A stretch of DNA of 64,000 bases, taken from the NCBI GenBank assembly GCA_037176845.1, contig JAYKXP010000130.1, positions 1-64,000 on the forward strand, written 5' to 3'. How positions within the stretch are numbered: position 1 is the stretch's first letter; each line of letters starts with the position of its first letter. Shown here piece by piece: positions 36,019-47,776 of this stretch. This DNA comes from Paramarasmius palmivorus. Its lineage: Eukaryota > Basidiomycota > Agaricomycetes > Agaricales > Marasmiaceae. The notes below the pieces were generated by a model that saw only the letters and a list, made by a program, of their open reading frames with translations, searched no databases and was not told the origin of the DNA. The translations under genes were made by a program, and so were the position numbers.

Positions 36019-38123
36019 ATGTCCAAACTGTTCAAGAAAGTTAGGTCCAACAAGGTTTACCGTGACCGTGTGTTTATTCCTCAAGACTTCGAGGTCATTC
36101 CTGCTCGCGAAATTAAAGGCGTGGGACAGGGTCGCAGCCAAGTCGTGCACAGGTCTCCAGGAAAAGGTCGCTCAGCCTGGACAGCAGGAGATAATTGGAG
36201 TTCTTGGAGAACACGGGAGGAGAGTGTCTTTCTGGATGACGTTCTACCGGGCTCATCCACTCTCGACACTCTCAGTCAATCCAATGAAGATGATAATCCC
36301 CTTCCTGACGACAATTCCAGCACCTACGACGACACCTCTGGCGACAATCTCACCGACAGCTCTGGCTGGGTTACAGATGAAGATTTGGCTTCGTCAACAG
36401 ATGGAGGCTGGGAGGAGGAGGGGTCGATGAAGTCCGAAGAAGGTCATGCAAAGACTGGGAGAAAGGGTAACCAGAAAGCGAGACATCGACATCGACAGCC
36501 AGCGTCGAGCACAGGCGGTGAGGTCGGAAAAAAGAAGAGGAAAAGGAAAACCTGGCGTGCTGTGAGTTACTTCTGCTATCAGAGATAGACTTGTGTTGCT
36601 CACCCGTTTGGATAGAAACGGCCTAACCAGTACTGGTATCTCAAGTATCGACAAACTTTTTTGGACGAATTACTTCGAAATAAAGGACGCGGAGATAGCA
36701 GGAACCAGTCAAAATGTAATGGGTGCCAAGGACTTGACCCCAGTGGTGTTGAAAGGGAAGACCGTGACGCAAGGTTCAGGTGCAAAGATTGTTTTCTCGG
36801 TGACCTGGTCTGTAAATGTTGCTGTTTGCAATGCCATCGTTGGAACCCTCTCCATGTGATTGAGGTATGGATTTGCTCTATGGTACCTATTGTTGTTATA
36901 CTTACGGTGCTTTCAGGAGTGGAATGGCAGCTCTTTCGTTCGGACGACATTGAAAGCTCTTGGTCTCATTGTCCAGCTGAATCACCTGAGCATGAGCTGC
37001 GCTAATCCGGTCCCTTGTCATTCCAAACTACTTGTCCTTCACACGAACGGCCTACACCGTGTCAAGCTTTCATACTGTAACTGTCCCGCAAAGCAACATC
37101 CCCAATTTGTTCAGCTGCTTCGTCGTGGGTTTTACCCAGCGACAACCACAAATGGACGGATCACAACCGTCGCAAGTTTTGCCTTCTTGGATGCACTACA
37201 TGCCAATTCGCTCACCACAAAAGGATCGACCTATGATTTTTATTGAGGACTTGAGAAGCTCACAGACGGTTCGGGACTGTCACTACCTAAATCATGCTAC
37301 CGTCCTTTGCTCAGGATGATATACCAATGGCGGCACTTGAAGCAATTGATGTGGAGTGGTGTTGGGCACAACCCACAAGGCGTTTCGTCTGGTTCGGAGG
37401 GTGATTTGGCCATTCAGTGTCCTTTGTGCCCTCATCCTGGGATCAACCTTACGCCTGGCTGGGACATGGAGTTGGAGAAAACGTGAGTTCTTTTTTTGTG
37501 TTTGATCTGAGACCTCGAGTGAAGACTGACAGTAATCATAGGTTCTTATATCGTTTGGTCTTATGTTTGGATGCCAACTTTCGGCTCAAGGAGCAGCATG
37601 TCTCGTCTCACTCCCGGGATCCAGCATTTAATGACAGTCGAGGCTATTTCGTGAAAAGAGAACCGTATGAGGCATGGACTATGGGAAAGGGTGAAGCAGA
37701 TGAGGTAAGTATTCTGTTACTTTACAGGCGAGACACACTAAGGGTTTTCAACAGATTAGTAACTGTGTCCCACTGGCCGCGCTGGCGAAGCAAAACACCA
37801 AGTTCTCAAAGGGCTTGCGCTATACGGGTGTTGGAGGAGTTTGCTGTGGACGGTCCGACATGGTGCTCAGGTTGGGCAACTTACACAAAGGAGAATGGTA
37901 TGGGTTTATCTCGTGTCTTTCCTGAGCTCTACTTAAGTGATCTCAGGTACAGCGCCATGGATTACGTCTTTGCGAAAGCGCTTGAGGCTTTCATCCAGCT
38001 TCTTCACCTGCTGGTAATATACGACGTGGCGTGCCAGTGGTACGTCAATCTCCGCTCGAGAATGAAGAGCTGGCCTTCTAGCATCAATGCGAACGAGGAT
38101 ATCACCCAGGCGACACGGTAAAA
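36019..38123 (+). pseudogene. KDZ transposase copy 3, 5' part (split by insertion)
   Basis: ATG 36019 (MSKLFKKVRSNKVYRDRV) begins a KDZ transposase with an acidic leader and a basic patch (KKKRKRKTWRA). The CxC2-type cluster reads CNGCQGLDP, then RFRCKDCFLGDLVCKCCCLQ (about 36710-36830). Next come the first catalytic block CLDANFRLKEQ (about 37570) and VIYDVACQWYVNLRSR (about 38020). The coding similarity stops at QATR near 38118, exactly where an inserted element with inverted repeats begins. The 3' half resumes at 52825. An in-frame TGA at 37244-37246 (TYDFY, stop, GLEKL) replaces the Arg seen in copy 4 (TYNFYRGIERL), so the gene carries a nonsense mutation independent of the insertion. Confidence 0.85.
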
Positions 38124-38276
38124 TTTTTCGAAAAATCTTCGAAGATGCTCAGCAGGTCTATTGCAAAAAACACCGATAATTCTCAGCTCATTTCTCTTTT
38201 AATTAAAGCCATCTATGACTATCTATGAGCCTATTAGCCCCCTACCCGCTTTTTTAAAAAAATTCTTTTGTCAAAA
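38124..38276 (+). repeat. Left terminal inverted repeat (153 bp)
   Basis: It begins TTTTTCGAAAAATCTTCGAA and ends TTCTTTTGTCAAAA. It is the exact reverse complement of 52672-52824. The outer tip holds nested palindromes, TTTTTCGAAAAA and TCTTCGAAGA, which are plausible transposase-contact sites. Confidence 0.9.
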
Positions 38277-38330
38277 GGTCACCAAAGTCAAATTACAAGC
38301 TGTAGTAGATTATTCAAAAACTGAAGTCAT

Positions 38331-38430
38331 TAGAGTGTATCTGTTTCCATATATATGAACGTTTCTACGGGCAATTTGGCCCTGTAAAAAGCTGTAGAAA
38401 CGTTGTATATACGGAAACAGATACACTCTA
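38331..38430. repeat. 100-bp fold-back element with TA ends (mariner-type MITE-like)
   Basis: TAGAGTGTATCTGTTTCC at the left pairs with GGAAACAGATACACTCTA at the right. The stem of about 36 bp has a few mismatches and the loop is about 25 nt. The ends fit a GAGTG...CACTC element flanked by TA duplications. It lies just inside the left terminal repeat of the 14.7-kb element, so it inserted into it or is part of its subterminal structure. Confidence 0.6.
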
Positions 38431-38611
38431 TTTTGTCAAATTGCTAGCCAATGATAAACCCTAGTACTAGAAAGGTATCAACAGGAAGATGCTTTTTAAA
38501 AAAAGTGATAGAGTATATGAAATAGTATGTAAATTAAAATGTGAATCGAAGCATAGAAATGGGGAGTACCAAATCTAAATCAAGAAGTATACCTTATTTC
38601 CAAGGTCTATT

Positions 38612-41600
38612 TCAACCCCTAGATCGACTTTGAGTTGAAGCATGAGAAGATCGAGGTTTCCCTGAGGAATCCGGCTTTGTCATTGATCGTAGACGCTGAG
38701 ACGAGCGTGGTGCTTGGGATGAGCGTGGTGCTTGGGATGAATGAAGTTTCTGGGATGAGCGAAGTGCTTGGGATGAATGAGGTTTCTGGGATGAACGAGG
38801 TTTCTTGGAAGGTGGTTCAGAATCAGAATCTGGCTCAAGTGGCCGAGTTTTCTTGCTCCATTTGATCATGCACTGGAGAACCCAGAGCATGTCTTCAGCA
38901 GCATCCTTCCAGCTATCCGAACCATCAATATACATCTCTGTCAAGAACCACCATCGAAGACACATGATGGGGACCACTAGCCCCCGTTCTCCGGGATAGA
39001 AGAGATCAGACCAATCTCCTTGATCTATATCTCGCTTCATGGTACTATCCTCTCTCCGCGTCCTCCAGTCGGGATTAAGAGCATCCCACCAGAGACGATA
39101 TTGTTCTTTGAACTCCTCGAGAGTGCCCATCTGTTTGGGCAAGTCGGTATATGCTCGCCCTTGCTGGAACCACCAAGTAACAGAGGGAGGACGTTTCTCG
39201 TCTTTGGGTATGCCTTTGGTGGGGCTGTAGTATCCGTAGGTGCCTTCAAGCCTAATGAGAGCGTCGACGATGCTATTCCAGACGTCTAACTCCAACATAC
39301 TCTCGTTGTGGCACAGGACTTCTACTGCTGTATGAATCCATGGTGCGTCAACCTTAGCTTGAGAGAGTCGAGCAAGGGGGCCTGCAGGCATCGAAGGTAG
39401 AGATGAATGTCGAGTTTGGGAAGGTGTCGAGTGATGAGATCCAGAATGAGCAGGCTGGTCAGCATCAATGTTTCCCAACGAAGATGAAGGTTCGTGGAAG
39501 ACGACTGTCTTGGCCTGGGTATATGGAGGACCGAGAGTATCAGGGATAGGAATTTGAATGCGGGTCGATTTTCGGCGGCGTTCCTGGAATATGTCATCTC
39601 CTTGAGACGAAGTCATGTTGCGGTCAACGGACATGTTGTCGTTATCATCATCCGTGGAGTTACTGTCACCATTGTTCTTGCCATTCTCCTCTGACGATTC
39701 CTCAGTGTCAGTGATGAACACAACACGAGACTTCATCCTTTCGCTCATTTTCTTCGGCTTTTTGGTCCGAGGAATAGGTGCTGGCCGTTTCGATGGGATC
39801 CTAGGCTGGAGAGGATCACGCTCGGGGCCACCTTCCAATGTACGTAGCTTGGGGGCGACATATTGACTGGGAGGCGGAGGAGCTGGAGTAGCTGCAGGAG
39901 AAATGATTCTGGATGACTGGGAAGAAGAGCCGTCGACAGCGGGTGATGGAGAAACAAGTGGTTCATCAAGTGGTTCGACCTGAGACTTGGATTTTATGGC
40001 AGCTAGGAAAATACATTAGATGAGGTCAAAAAGATGGGCCATGAAATGTACCTGTAGTTGTGGACATCATTTCAACATCGGAGCCTTGATTTCAACATTT
40101 AGATACAGCAGAAAAGAAGGTGAAGAGGCACAAAACAAACCTTCGGCGGTGCTTGTAGAAATTGTCTTGTTGATGTCTGCATCATCATCAACAGTGGCTA
40201 GAGTAGTTTATGGTTAGAAACAACCAGAGCAGATATTATAGATACACGCACCTTGTACAGATCCAGCAGCAAGAGGTAGTTTGGATGGCTTATTGTTGGT
40301 CTCTGAGTCTTCGGACTCTGAGTAATCCGAGTCCTCCCATTTCGCTAACAACTCCTCCCATCTTTCTTCGTCTGAATCTGCTTCAGAGTCGTCTTCAGAT
40401 TCACTACCTGAAGAACTATCGCTGCTGGCGGTATCTGAGCATAGAGGTTTGCATCAGAAGATGATTGATATCAATGATTGGCATGCAACGTTGCTGCAAC
40501 GTGCAACCTCGTGCAGCAGCTGAGCGTGTTACACCAGGTAATGACACTCACCTTTCTTTCCTTTTCCCTTCTCCTCTGTCTTCTGTTGATGCTCATCCAT
40601 GGTCTGGAGCCACCTGAAGAAGTAGCTAGCGGCCTTTTCAACTCCTGGCTTATCGTGCTCATCCCATCGCTTTCCTTCAGGACCCGTTCCTGCGTGCATT
40701 CTTCAAGTAGTCAGCATACTGAATTATACGGACGACACGTCACTCACACCAGGAGAGGGAATCCTTGGCCTTTGGTATCCGGTGGACTGCCTGCAAAAAG
40801 CGTAACTTGGAAGCCAGTGAGTTCCGCGATATCGTCTAGGAGTGCTTGTCCAGTTGCCTTAAGGTTCTTCTGTCGACTATAGAAGGCAATGCTCAGAAAC
40901 AGAACGAAATTAACAAGATACACATACAGCTTCTTCATCTTTTCAGAATTCTCCAAGCCCTCAGTAAGATTTCCCGACGCCCACTTCTCCAATCGTTCGA
41001 GGTATTGGCTCTGGTTCTCGAGCTCAAGTTTCATCTGGACCTCGGCCGGCTCCTCTGCTAGAAGAGATTTCGAAATGTCGCATCGAATTGCCAGCACATT
41101 CTTTCCAAGCTCCACAAGTTTCTCAACAGCCCCATCTGGCAGCTCTACATCCCCCTCCTCCTCCTCCTCGTCATCAGAGTCACAGTCGATATCTGAACCA
41201 CCATCCGAGTCATCTGCCAAAGCTGTCGCATCGGCTTCAATGATATCTCGAAGAAACCTGAGCTTGGGGGGAAGTCCCTGAACATTGTCAACGTCTACTC
41301 CAAGCTCCGTGACCTCCTCAAGAAATTGGCGTTGAAATTCAGCTCGACATTTGTCACGGTACAGCTCGTGGGACATGTAATATTTGTGCAATGGGAGTCT
41401 TGTAGGCTTCTGGGCAGCTTCGGATAGGGCCGTATGATACCCTTCCCAGCCCGATTTACCGGCCTTCAAATGGTCGTTCCGGTGGTTATAGAACCATCTT
41501 CTCATTCCCTGGAAAAAAGGTTAGCAAGCCTTAAGGACATGGAATGCAGAACTCGTACCCCATTCAAGGCATCTCCAATGAGCATCGGCAGGCGCCTGGC

Positions 41601-42473
41601 AATACTGCCCTTCTTTTGCTTTTTAGAACGGCCCCATTTATGCGCATATGGATGACGGGGAATGGGCTCGCCTCTTTCGTGGGCGATTTCAGCCTTCATA
41701 TAATACCTGAAGGTCTTCCGAAACTTTGCGTACAGGGGGATCAAGAATGCGCCCTTATTCCCAGCGATCTTTCGATACTCCGGAAGTCTCTTCTGCAGAA
41801 ACAACCGTTCTGGACCACGGAACAGACCCTTATTCCCTCGCTTCGATTTCCCCTTCTTGGACTTTGAGCTCGACGAGGAAGCTTTTCGACCACTCCCCTT
41901 CGACTTTGAGCTCGACGAGGAAGCCGTTCGACTGCTCCCCTTCGACTTTGAGCTCGACGAGGCCATTCGACTGCTCCCCTTAGCCTTCAAGCTCGATGAG
42001 GAAGCTGTAGTGGCTTTACGCTTGGTGATTAGAGCAGGTACATCAAGCTTAGACGACTCAGAAGGCTTCGCGTCTGCCAACTTCGAAGATGCGGCACTAC
42101 TGCTAGATGTTAACGACGGCGCCGACGTGGTGGTGCCTGCACCCTTTGGAACAGCATCAGTCAACTTGGATGATGTATTGAGCGCATCACTAACCTTTCG
42201 ACTGGTGTTGCTCCCAGAGGATGCAGCGGACTTTCTGCCTTTGCTGGACTTGAGCGAATCACCAGTAGCGGCAGCTGAAACGGCGATACTCGAGTTGCTA
42301 GTAGAAGAGCGGTTGTTGGAGGCCTTTCGTCTCTTCGTAGATTCGTTCGACTTGTTAGGCTGCTTGCTGATAGCAGGCGTTGACGTGGCACCTAGGGAGG
42401 CACACTCGGCCTGTGTAGAGATAGCAGGAGCGTCGGTAGGAGTTGACCCAGCTGTATTGCTGGACTTCCCCAT
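38612..42473 (-). CDS. HMG-like KDZ companion protein (copy 4, inside the 14.7-kb element)
   Basis: ATG 42473 (MGKSSNTAGSTPTDAPAIS) to a stop at 38612. The order is: a Ser/Lys-rich leader with a minisatellite-coded repeat, an N-terminal module (RLFLQKRLPEYRKIAG), the motif MRRWFYNHRND, a segment with HKYYMSHELYRDKCRAEFQ and FLEEVTELGVDVDN that sits where the HMG-like helices occur in copy 3, an acidic stretch, a module with TGFQVTLFAGSPPDTKGQ, an intron, then MHAGTGPEGKRW and FFRWLQTM, a second acidic linker, and the C-terminal module (NSIVDALIRLEGTYGYY...MCLRWWFLTEMY). All family modules are present and no interruption was seen. It is transcribed away from the KDZ gene and lies next to the left terminal repeat. 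Cooperation with the transposase in DNA binding is inferred. Confidence 0.7.
41855..41985 (-). repeat. Coding minisatellite (about 42-45 bp x 3)
   Basis: The unit TTCGACTTTGAGCTCGACGA plus 22-25 nt recurs three times. It encodes variants of ASSSSSKSKGSSR in the leader of HMG-like copy 4. Confidence 0.65.
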
Positions 42474-42675
42474 GATTATGGCTGGGGGAGAGGCTGCAAT
42501 AACAATGCTACGTCGGCGATGGTGTTGGTTCGGAGATGGGAGTAGTACGATACGTTATTTTGCACTGTTTTGTATTTTTTATTTCCGAACAAGTCATGCC
42601 ATGGTGTTGAATCAAAGTTGTTTTTTTTTTTTTGGTACAATCGGATACGTTTCACCGATCTCAAAAGCGTGACAA

Positions 42676-44259
42676 TTAAACTACAATAAGCTCTATTTTT
42701 ACACGTTTGGAGGGACGGTCGTCCTCCTCGTCTGAACTTTCTCCAATAGAGCTCAATTCACTCTCATCAGCCAGCCGTTCTCCCTTGTAATCACCGCCCT
42801 CTAGTTCGAATAGCCGTGTATATTTACGGAGGCCTGCCTTTGCCCTATCCTTCCTTGCCTGCTCTCTTTTCGCTAGCTGCCCCGGCGTTGCTTTCGAAAG
42901 GAAGTCTTTGTCGCTCATTCCCCCATTAGCAACCCACCGAAACAAGCCCCCTGCTGAGTACTGGACAATTGAGTATCGCGTTTCGCCTGGCTGAACTGGA
43001 AGGTTGGAATGGGTAATAAGGGCGGATGGAAATAGAATTGTACATCCAGCAGGGAATCGGATGGCAAGCCCCACGTTCCATAGAACAAGATGACCGCCTA
43101 GATCTGCATTGAAGTTGCCGAACGCAGTGACTGCGCACCACGACCTTGCGTAGTTCCCAAAGTCGGTGTGGATCTTGGTGACGACCTGGGGTTCCGAGGG
43201 GCCTTGGTTTGCAGAATTGACTGTGAACGCAGCCCAGTAAGGGCCATCTGGGCTCGGATACTTTGGAGGTTCGATGTCGGGAAACTGCTTTGTGAGCGTG
43301 CGCAGGCAGTCCCTACTCTCCATCGCAAGCTTGTAGCCGAATGTTTTATAGAGAGCTACGTGAGTTTTAGCACGATACAAACAATAAACTGTTAACGACG
43401 ACTCACTTCCCGTATGGCCTAGAATCCTTTGAATACACTGATTTTCTTGAAGCTCCTTCATCGCCACCTTCGTCTTCTTCTTTTTGATTGACATGTTCGC
43501 AGGTCTTTTTTGTCCTCCGCCAAAGGAAGGGCCCTTATGAATGGTTGAGTATCTGTTTCCTGAGCGTCGGTTGCAGAAGTCCTTCGGTGAAAGGCCGGCA
43601 TTTTGATGGAACTTCGCGATCGCCTTTGTTGCACCGTCGACAACACCATTCCAAGACCGGTCATTAATCCCAGCGCCGAGAACGACCCAAATACGATCTC
43701 GACGATCAACAAGGAGAGTTGTTGTTCTGTCGAGGAAGCCGTCAGTCCGGAAGAACGGAAGTGCCAGAACTGTGAGCGCTTACTTTCCATCCCAGTTAAG
43801 TTTTTTTAGCTCCGAGGGCTTTGGTAACTGCGCACGCGGAAGCTCTTTGAGCCCTGTCCACGAAGGATTTGAGATGGGAAGCGATCCGATATCGAAATTG
43901 ACCACAAGATGCCTGGCCTGCGAGGCCTTGTGAGCGGCATTCTTCGTAATATTCCCCTGCACGTTCCGGTTCGTTGACTCCTGGTGCCGTATCTCGCGTT
44001 TGCGTGCAGTTCGCGCTGCGTTACGTCGCTGGCTGCGCGTCTGCAGCGGAATGATAGGTTCGTTATCGTGGGTCTTCATTGGGGTAGGCGACTGCAACGT
44101 ATCAATGCGCTCTTCGAGATTCTGCTCTTGACGCAGCGCGTTATACCCTTCCTCGAGCTGCGACAGCGTTTCTTCGTCGCAGACCTCTTCGATTTCGAGG
44201 TCGCCATCATCGACGGCAACCAGCTCGTCGAGATAGTTCCCCTCGTCTTCTTTAGTCAT
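42676..44259 (-). CDS. TET/JBP-like 2-oxoglutarate/Fe(II) dioxygenase (copy 1)
   Basis: ATG 44259 gives MTKEDEGNYLDELVAVDD. The order is: an acidic then basic leader (TRSQRRNAARTARKREIRH), a conserved pre-core region (SWNGVVDGATKAIAKF...GPSFGGGQKRP), and the double-stranded beta-helix core. The core has HTD of the HxD iron motif in KIHTDFGNYARSWCAVTAF (about 43165), then GGHLVLWNVGLAIRFPAG, the distal iron-binding His in ALITHSN (about 43015), and Arg in ETRYSIVQYSAGGLFRW for 2-oxoglutarate. All expected ligands are present, so activity is plausible. Family members oxidise 5-methylcytosine in DNA. Coding-like sequence extends upstream to ATG 44433 (MSTKRAFLSSSKVPFLPE), but a TAG at 44377-44379 cuts it, so 44259 was taken as the start. 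It lies inside the 14.7-kb element, parallel to the HMG-like gene. Confidence 0.8.
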
Positions 44260-44819
44260 ACGAAACGTGTTTTCTTCTTCAAGGAAGGCTTCTAGGTCGA
44301 GGCTTTTAAAGCGAAAGGCATTAAACTTGAAGGCCTTCTTAGGCGACAGTACGCGATCTAGAGCCTTTAAGTTAGCCTACTCCGGTAGAAAAGGCACCTT
44401 AGACGATGAAAGGAAAGCTCTTTTCGTCGACATTGCTGGGTGCGACAGACGCCGCTGCGTCAGGTCCAATGATCGACCGTGACTGCTTTGGAGGTGTCCA
44501 CCCAGGTGCCTTCGATAAAGAGAATGCAGGAAGAAAAAAAAATTGAAAAAGAGCTTACCTTCTGTCGACATCGTAGCGCCACGGTGAACGGCCTCTGCTT
44601 GCTGGCGGTACGATTCCAAAGCCGGTTGGAGTGGTGGTAACGGGCTAAGGCGATGCGTGGCACATAACGACATACATCAACACGCGGCTTTTGGAAACTG
44701 CAGCGCGTGACCGTCTTTTTCCCACTCATCCCTGCTCTCTCCTTTACCTCCACCATCTAGTCTGTATACCTCCTGCTTATCCCTTGCCCTCTCTCTATCA
44801 TCTTTTCTTGTTGAATCTC

Positions 44820-45530
44820 CTCATGAAAGCCAGGACCCACACCCCTGGAGAATCGGAACGGTATACTGCAACCACTAAGGGACAATCCGGGCGTTCTCCC
44901 AGGTAAGCATCCCAGCCTTTGATGCAGAGACAAGGAGATAACATAGCGAGCAGCATTAAAAATGAACGCGAGATTACCGACGATAGCAAGGCTACCAAGG
45001 TGAGAGCGGTACTTTAACGTATTCTTGCGCACGGAAGCTCAAGAAATAGCAGGTTCAACCCCACGGTCGGAAAAGGAAACGCCCTCCAGGCGTTCGGTTC
45101 GAACGGCAAACACAATCCCCTACAATCGATAGCGACGAACAAGCGAACGCGGAAATAGAGGAAATTATGAGGGAGGAATATCGCGTATGTCCCAAGCTAC
45201 GTTCCCCGTTACATACGCTCATGTGCAAACCAGATCTCGGTACGCACGAAGCGCCAACGTTTCACTTACAAGGGCAAGGGAAGGGAAGATGCGGCTCCCA
45301 AGGTAAGAAAACACCTCGCTATCGAACGCATGCCCAGGCTCAGGCGTCATCATCCAGATCTATGAAGACAAAGGTGTCGGAACTGACGCCGAAGCCGAAG
45401 GCATTCCTTCCAAAATCCTTGCTACCTGGCTGTGCCCGGGCTGCTCATTCCCTACCATGCTGGAACAGGTCGACGCTGACGGATCCGATGGATACGACTC
45501 AGATTCCCCTGGATTTCTCACTGGTTAAGC
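44820..45530 (+). other. Possible zinc-finger-like cargo gene or fragment
   Basis: Frames between 44820 and 45530 encode basic segments (SERYTATTKGQSGRSPR and similar). Across a short putative intron near 45304 they continue as RKHLAIERMPRLRRHHPDL, then ILATWLCPGCSFPTM and an acidic end with a stop near 45530. The His-rich helix plus C-P-G-C is reminiscent of C2H2-like fingers, but the upstream Cys pair is not clear. No coherent gene model could be fixed. Confidence 0.25.
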
Positions 45531-45837
45531 TCACGCCTTGGTTCTTCGACGCCATTCCACCATTAATGCCATTCAAATCATATTTTTGCATATATTTCGA
45601 CGTTTTGTTTACCCCGTCACCGTTCTCTTGGACTTCGTTACTACATTGCAACTAATATTAGTGGATTTCAATCAACCGTACCCCCACGCTGAGACATAGA
45701 ACCATTGACTATGAGCCATTCAATTTGAAGACGCACATACACTGAAATATGAAAAACAGGGCTCGAACAGCTCGTCTGGATCCTCGGTCCTGAGCTCCAT
45801 GAGCTGCCAGGTTCGAATCGTAACCAGGATTCGAACA

Positions 45838-45935
45838 GTGTCAAGACCGTGGAATCCAAGCAGGATTCGAAGAGTCCGTCGAGACCGTGAAATCCCAAGC
45901 AGGATTCGAAGAGTCTGTCGAGACCGGTGACGAGA
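45838..45935 (+). repeat. Tandem repeat (about 47 bp x 2)
   Basis: AAGCAGGATTCGAAGAGTC followed by (C/T)GTCGAGACCGTG is repeated twice. A third, partial unit starts at AACCAGGATTCGAACAGTG. Confidence 0.6.
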
Positions 45936-46900
45936 GTTTTCCTCGGAAATTGGAAGCGACGTTAGCAACTGCTGGCTGTAATCCGACGAAGTTGTCAACG
46001 ACATTGCAAGTAGGACTCGAATCGCCGGTCAAGATTTCAATTATCGACACCAGGGTTAAAGCAAGGACAATTTTTGATCTCTGCAAGATTTCCTATCGAA
46101 TGCATCCCTCGGAGATTGGGCATACCGCAGTCCAAATTTCTCACGCGTTCTCTTTGTCTCCGACCACTACACCACTACACCACTCACCACTCGCCCATGC
46201 ATCACATCGTAAGTGCTCTTCCTTGTACTCATATTATACCCTGCTGAATTCTCCTCAGTAATGCTAGCTGCAACCTCTGAACTCTCGACAGATCCTCAAC
46301 AATGGAGATGAAAGATTACCGACTCGTAGGCAGCTATTCCGATGATGACGATGTACTGAAATATGGTGCGTTGGCATGACACTTCTCCTCGTAGACTCTT
46401 ATAACCATTTTCTTTCAGGGTTCGGGCTATAGGATGAAGGCGTGTAGCTCCAGGAAATACCAGAGATATTTCGACACCGTTGAAGACTCAGCCTGTCGCG
46501 TGCACTGACTAACCCTTCATCCGAGCACCGGGCATCCTCTTCAAGACAATGACAATTTCCTGGAGATCAACTACCTTGGCATCCTCTTGAAGTCCTGACA
46601 TTCGCCTGGAGCCCGATGTATTGGTGGTTACCGTGCGTCTTGTATACGCCCGGTTGTACTTACATATCGTTTTGTATATTCGGATTTCGGCCACATAATC
46701 ATTCTATCTCAGCTTTGGTACACTTTTTCTTAGTCGTATACTGACAATTCTCGCTATTTACTGTAACTGCCCATGTACGGGATCCCGGGACGAATTTTCA
46801 TTGTTTGGCTGTGGATCCACCCTTACGTGTCTGGACACAAACAAACCTTACCCTCCGGCCAGTATCTTCAACATCAACGACAACATCAACATCAGTAATT
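45936..46900. other. Non-coding spacer upstream of the Ras-like gene
   Basis: No convincing gene was seen. A tiny two-exon frame near 46305-46430 (MEMKDYRLVGSYSDDDD) was not called. The stretch between the divergent TET/JBP and Ras genes probably contains promoters. Confidence 0.35.
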
Positions 46901-47776
46901 ATGGCGCCAACACCCCTTCCAGACGTCGAACGACGAACGCTGGCAATTCTTGGGGATGGCGGTGTTGGAAAAACTGCGCTAGCCGTACAGGTATGTTCAA
47001 CTCGCTGTATCATAGCAGCAGTGGCTCACTGCATGGCTTTCGTTGCTAGTATACAATGAATCGTTTTGTGGGTGAGTAAAGGTGCTGGCACTTCTTCAAA
47101 TGAATGCTGACCTAGATTCTCTATGCTATCAGAAGTATGTGCTACCTTCAAGTCGTTCCAATCGAGTAATATTAATGCCAGCTCTCAGACCTACGATCCC
47201 ACCATTGAGGACTCCTACCGTAAGAAGACCGTTGTCGACCAGCAGCCCGTTGTGGTGGATATCATTGACACCGCTGGTCAAGGTTGAGTGCAGTCGCTTT
47301 CGTCCCGAGCCCCAGCTAATGGAAACCTACCAGATGAGTATGCGTCGGTCTGGTGCCAATGGATACAGTAAGCTGGTCTCTTTCAAGGCTCTTACATTTT
47401 ATGTCACTCATGTTCTTCAAGCCGGGCGGACGCATTCATCTTGGTATACAGTTCGGATTCGCGGTTTTCATACAATCGCATCCACGAATTTCACCGTGCA
47501 ATTCAGAAGCTCAAAGGAGATGAAGCGCTGTTCATTGTGGCTGGAAATAAATACGATTTGGTTGATGGCCAACAAGTGCCCATCAAAGATGGCATTGAGC
47601 TGGCGGGATCTTACAACACCCTCTTCATTGAAACGTCTGCGAAAACCGCTCACAACGTCGATCATCTCTTCAGAGAGACCATTCGGCTCCTTCGAAACCA
47701 TAGGCTCGGTGACGAAACGCCGCCCCAAAAAACATCCTGGCGAAAGAGGCTTGCTTCCAGCTGTGTAATCATGTAG
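46901..47776 (+). CDS. Ras-family small GTPase with a CaaX box (transposon cargo)
   Basis: ATG 46901 ([16 protein letters not shown]) to TAG 47776, about six exons. All Ras motifs are present: P-loop [13 protein letters not shown], switch [11 protein letters not shown], switch [13 protein letters not shown] (Gln of the catalytic position kept), NKYD for guanine, ETSAK, and a C-terminal CVIM CaaX box preceded by basic residues (WRKRLASS) for prenylation and membrane attachment. Matching the Ras family at NRFV-E-TYDPT requires a 2-nt exon between two canonical introns (about 47064-47196). The gene is plus-stranded, between the TET/JBP and KDZ genes, inside the 14.7-kb terminal-repeat element. 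It is divergent from typical fungal Ras1 in the region after switch II (YASVWCQWI), so it is not simply a copied host Ras1. Function in signalling is plausible. A role for the transposon is unknown. Confidence 0.85.

Noticed and set aside
41857..42672. Long plus-strand open frame rich in Leu/Asp/Glu
   Set aside because: It is antisense to the Ser/Lys-rich leader and minisatellite of HMG-like copy 4, whose repetitive codons keep the opposite frame open.
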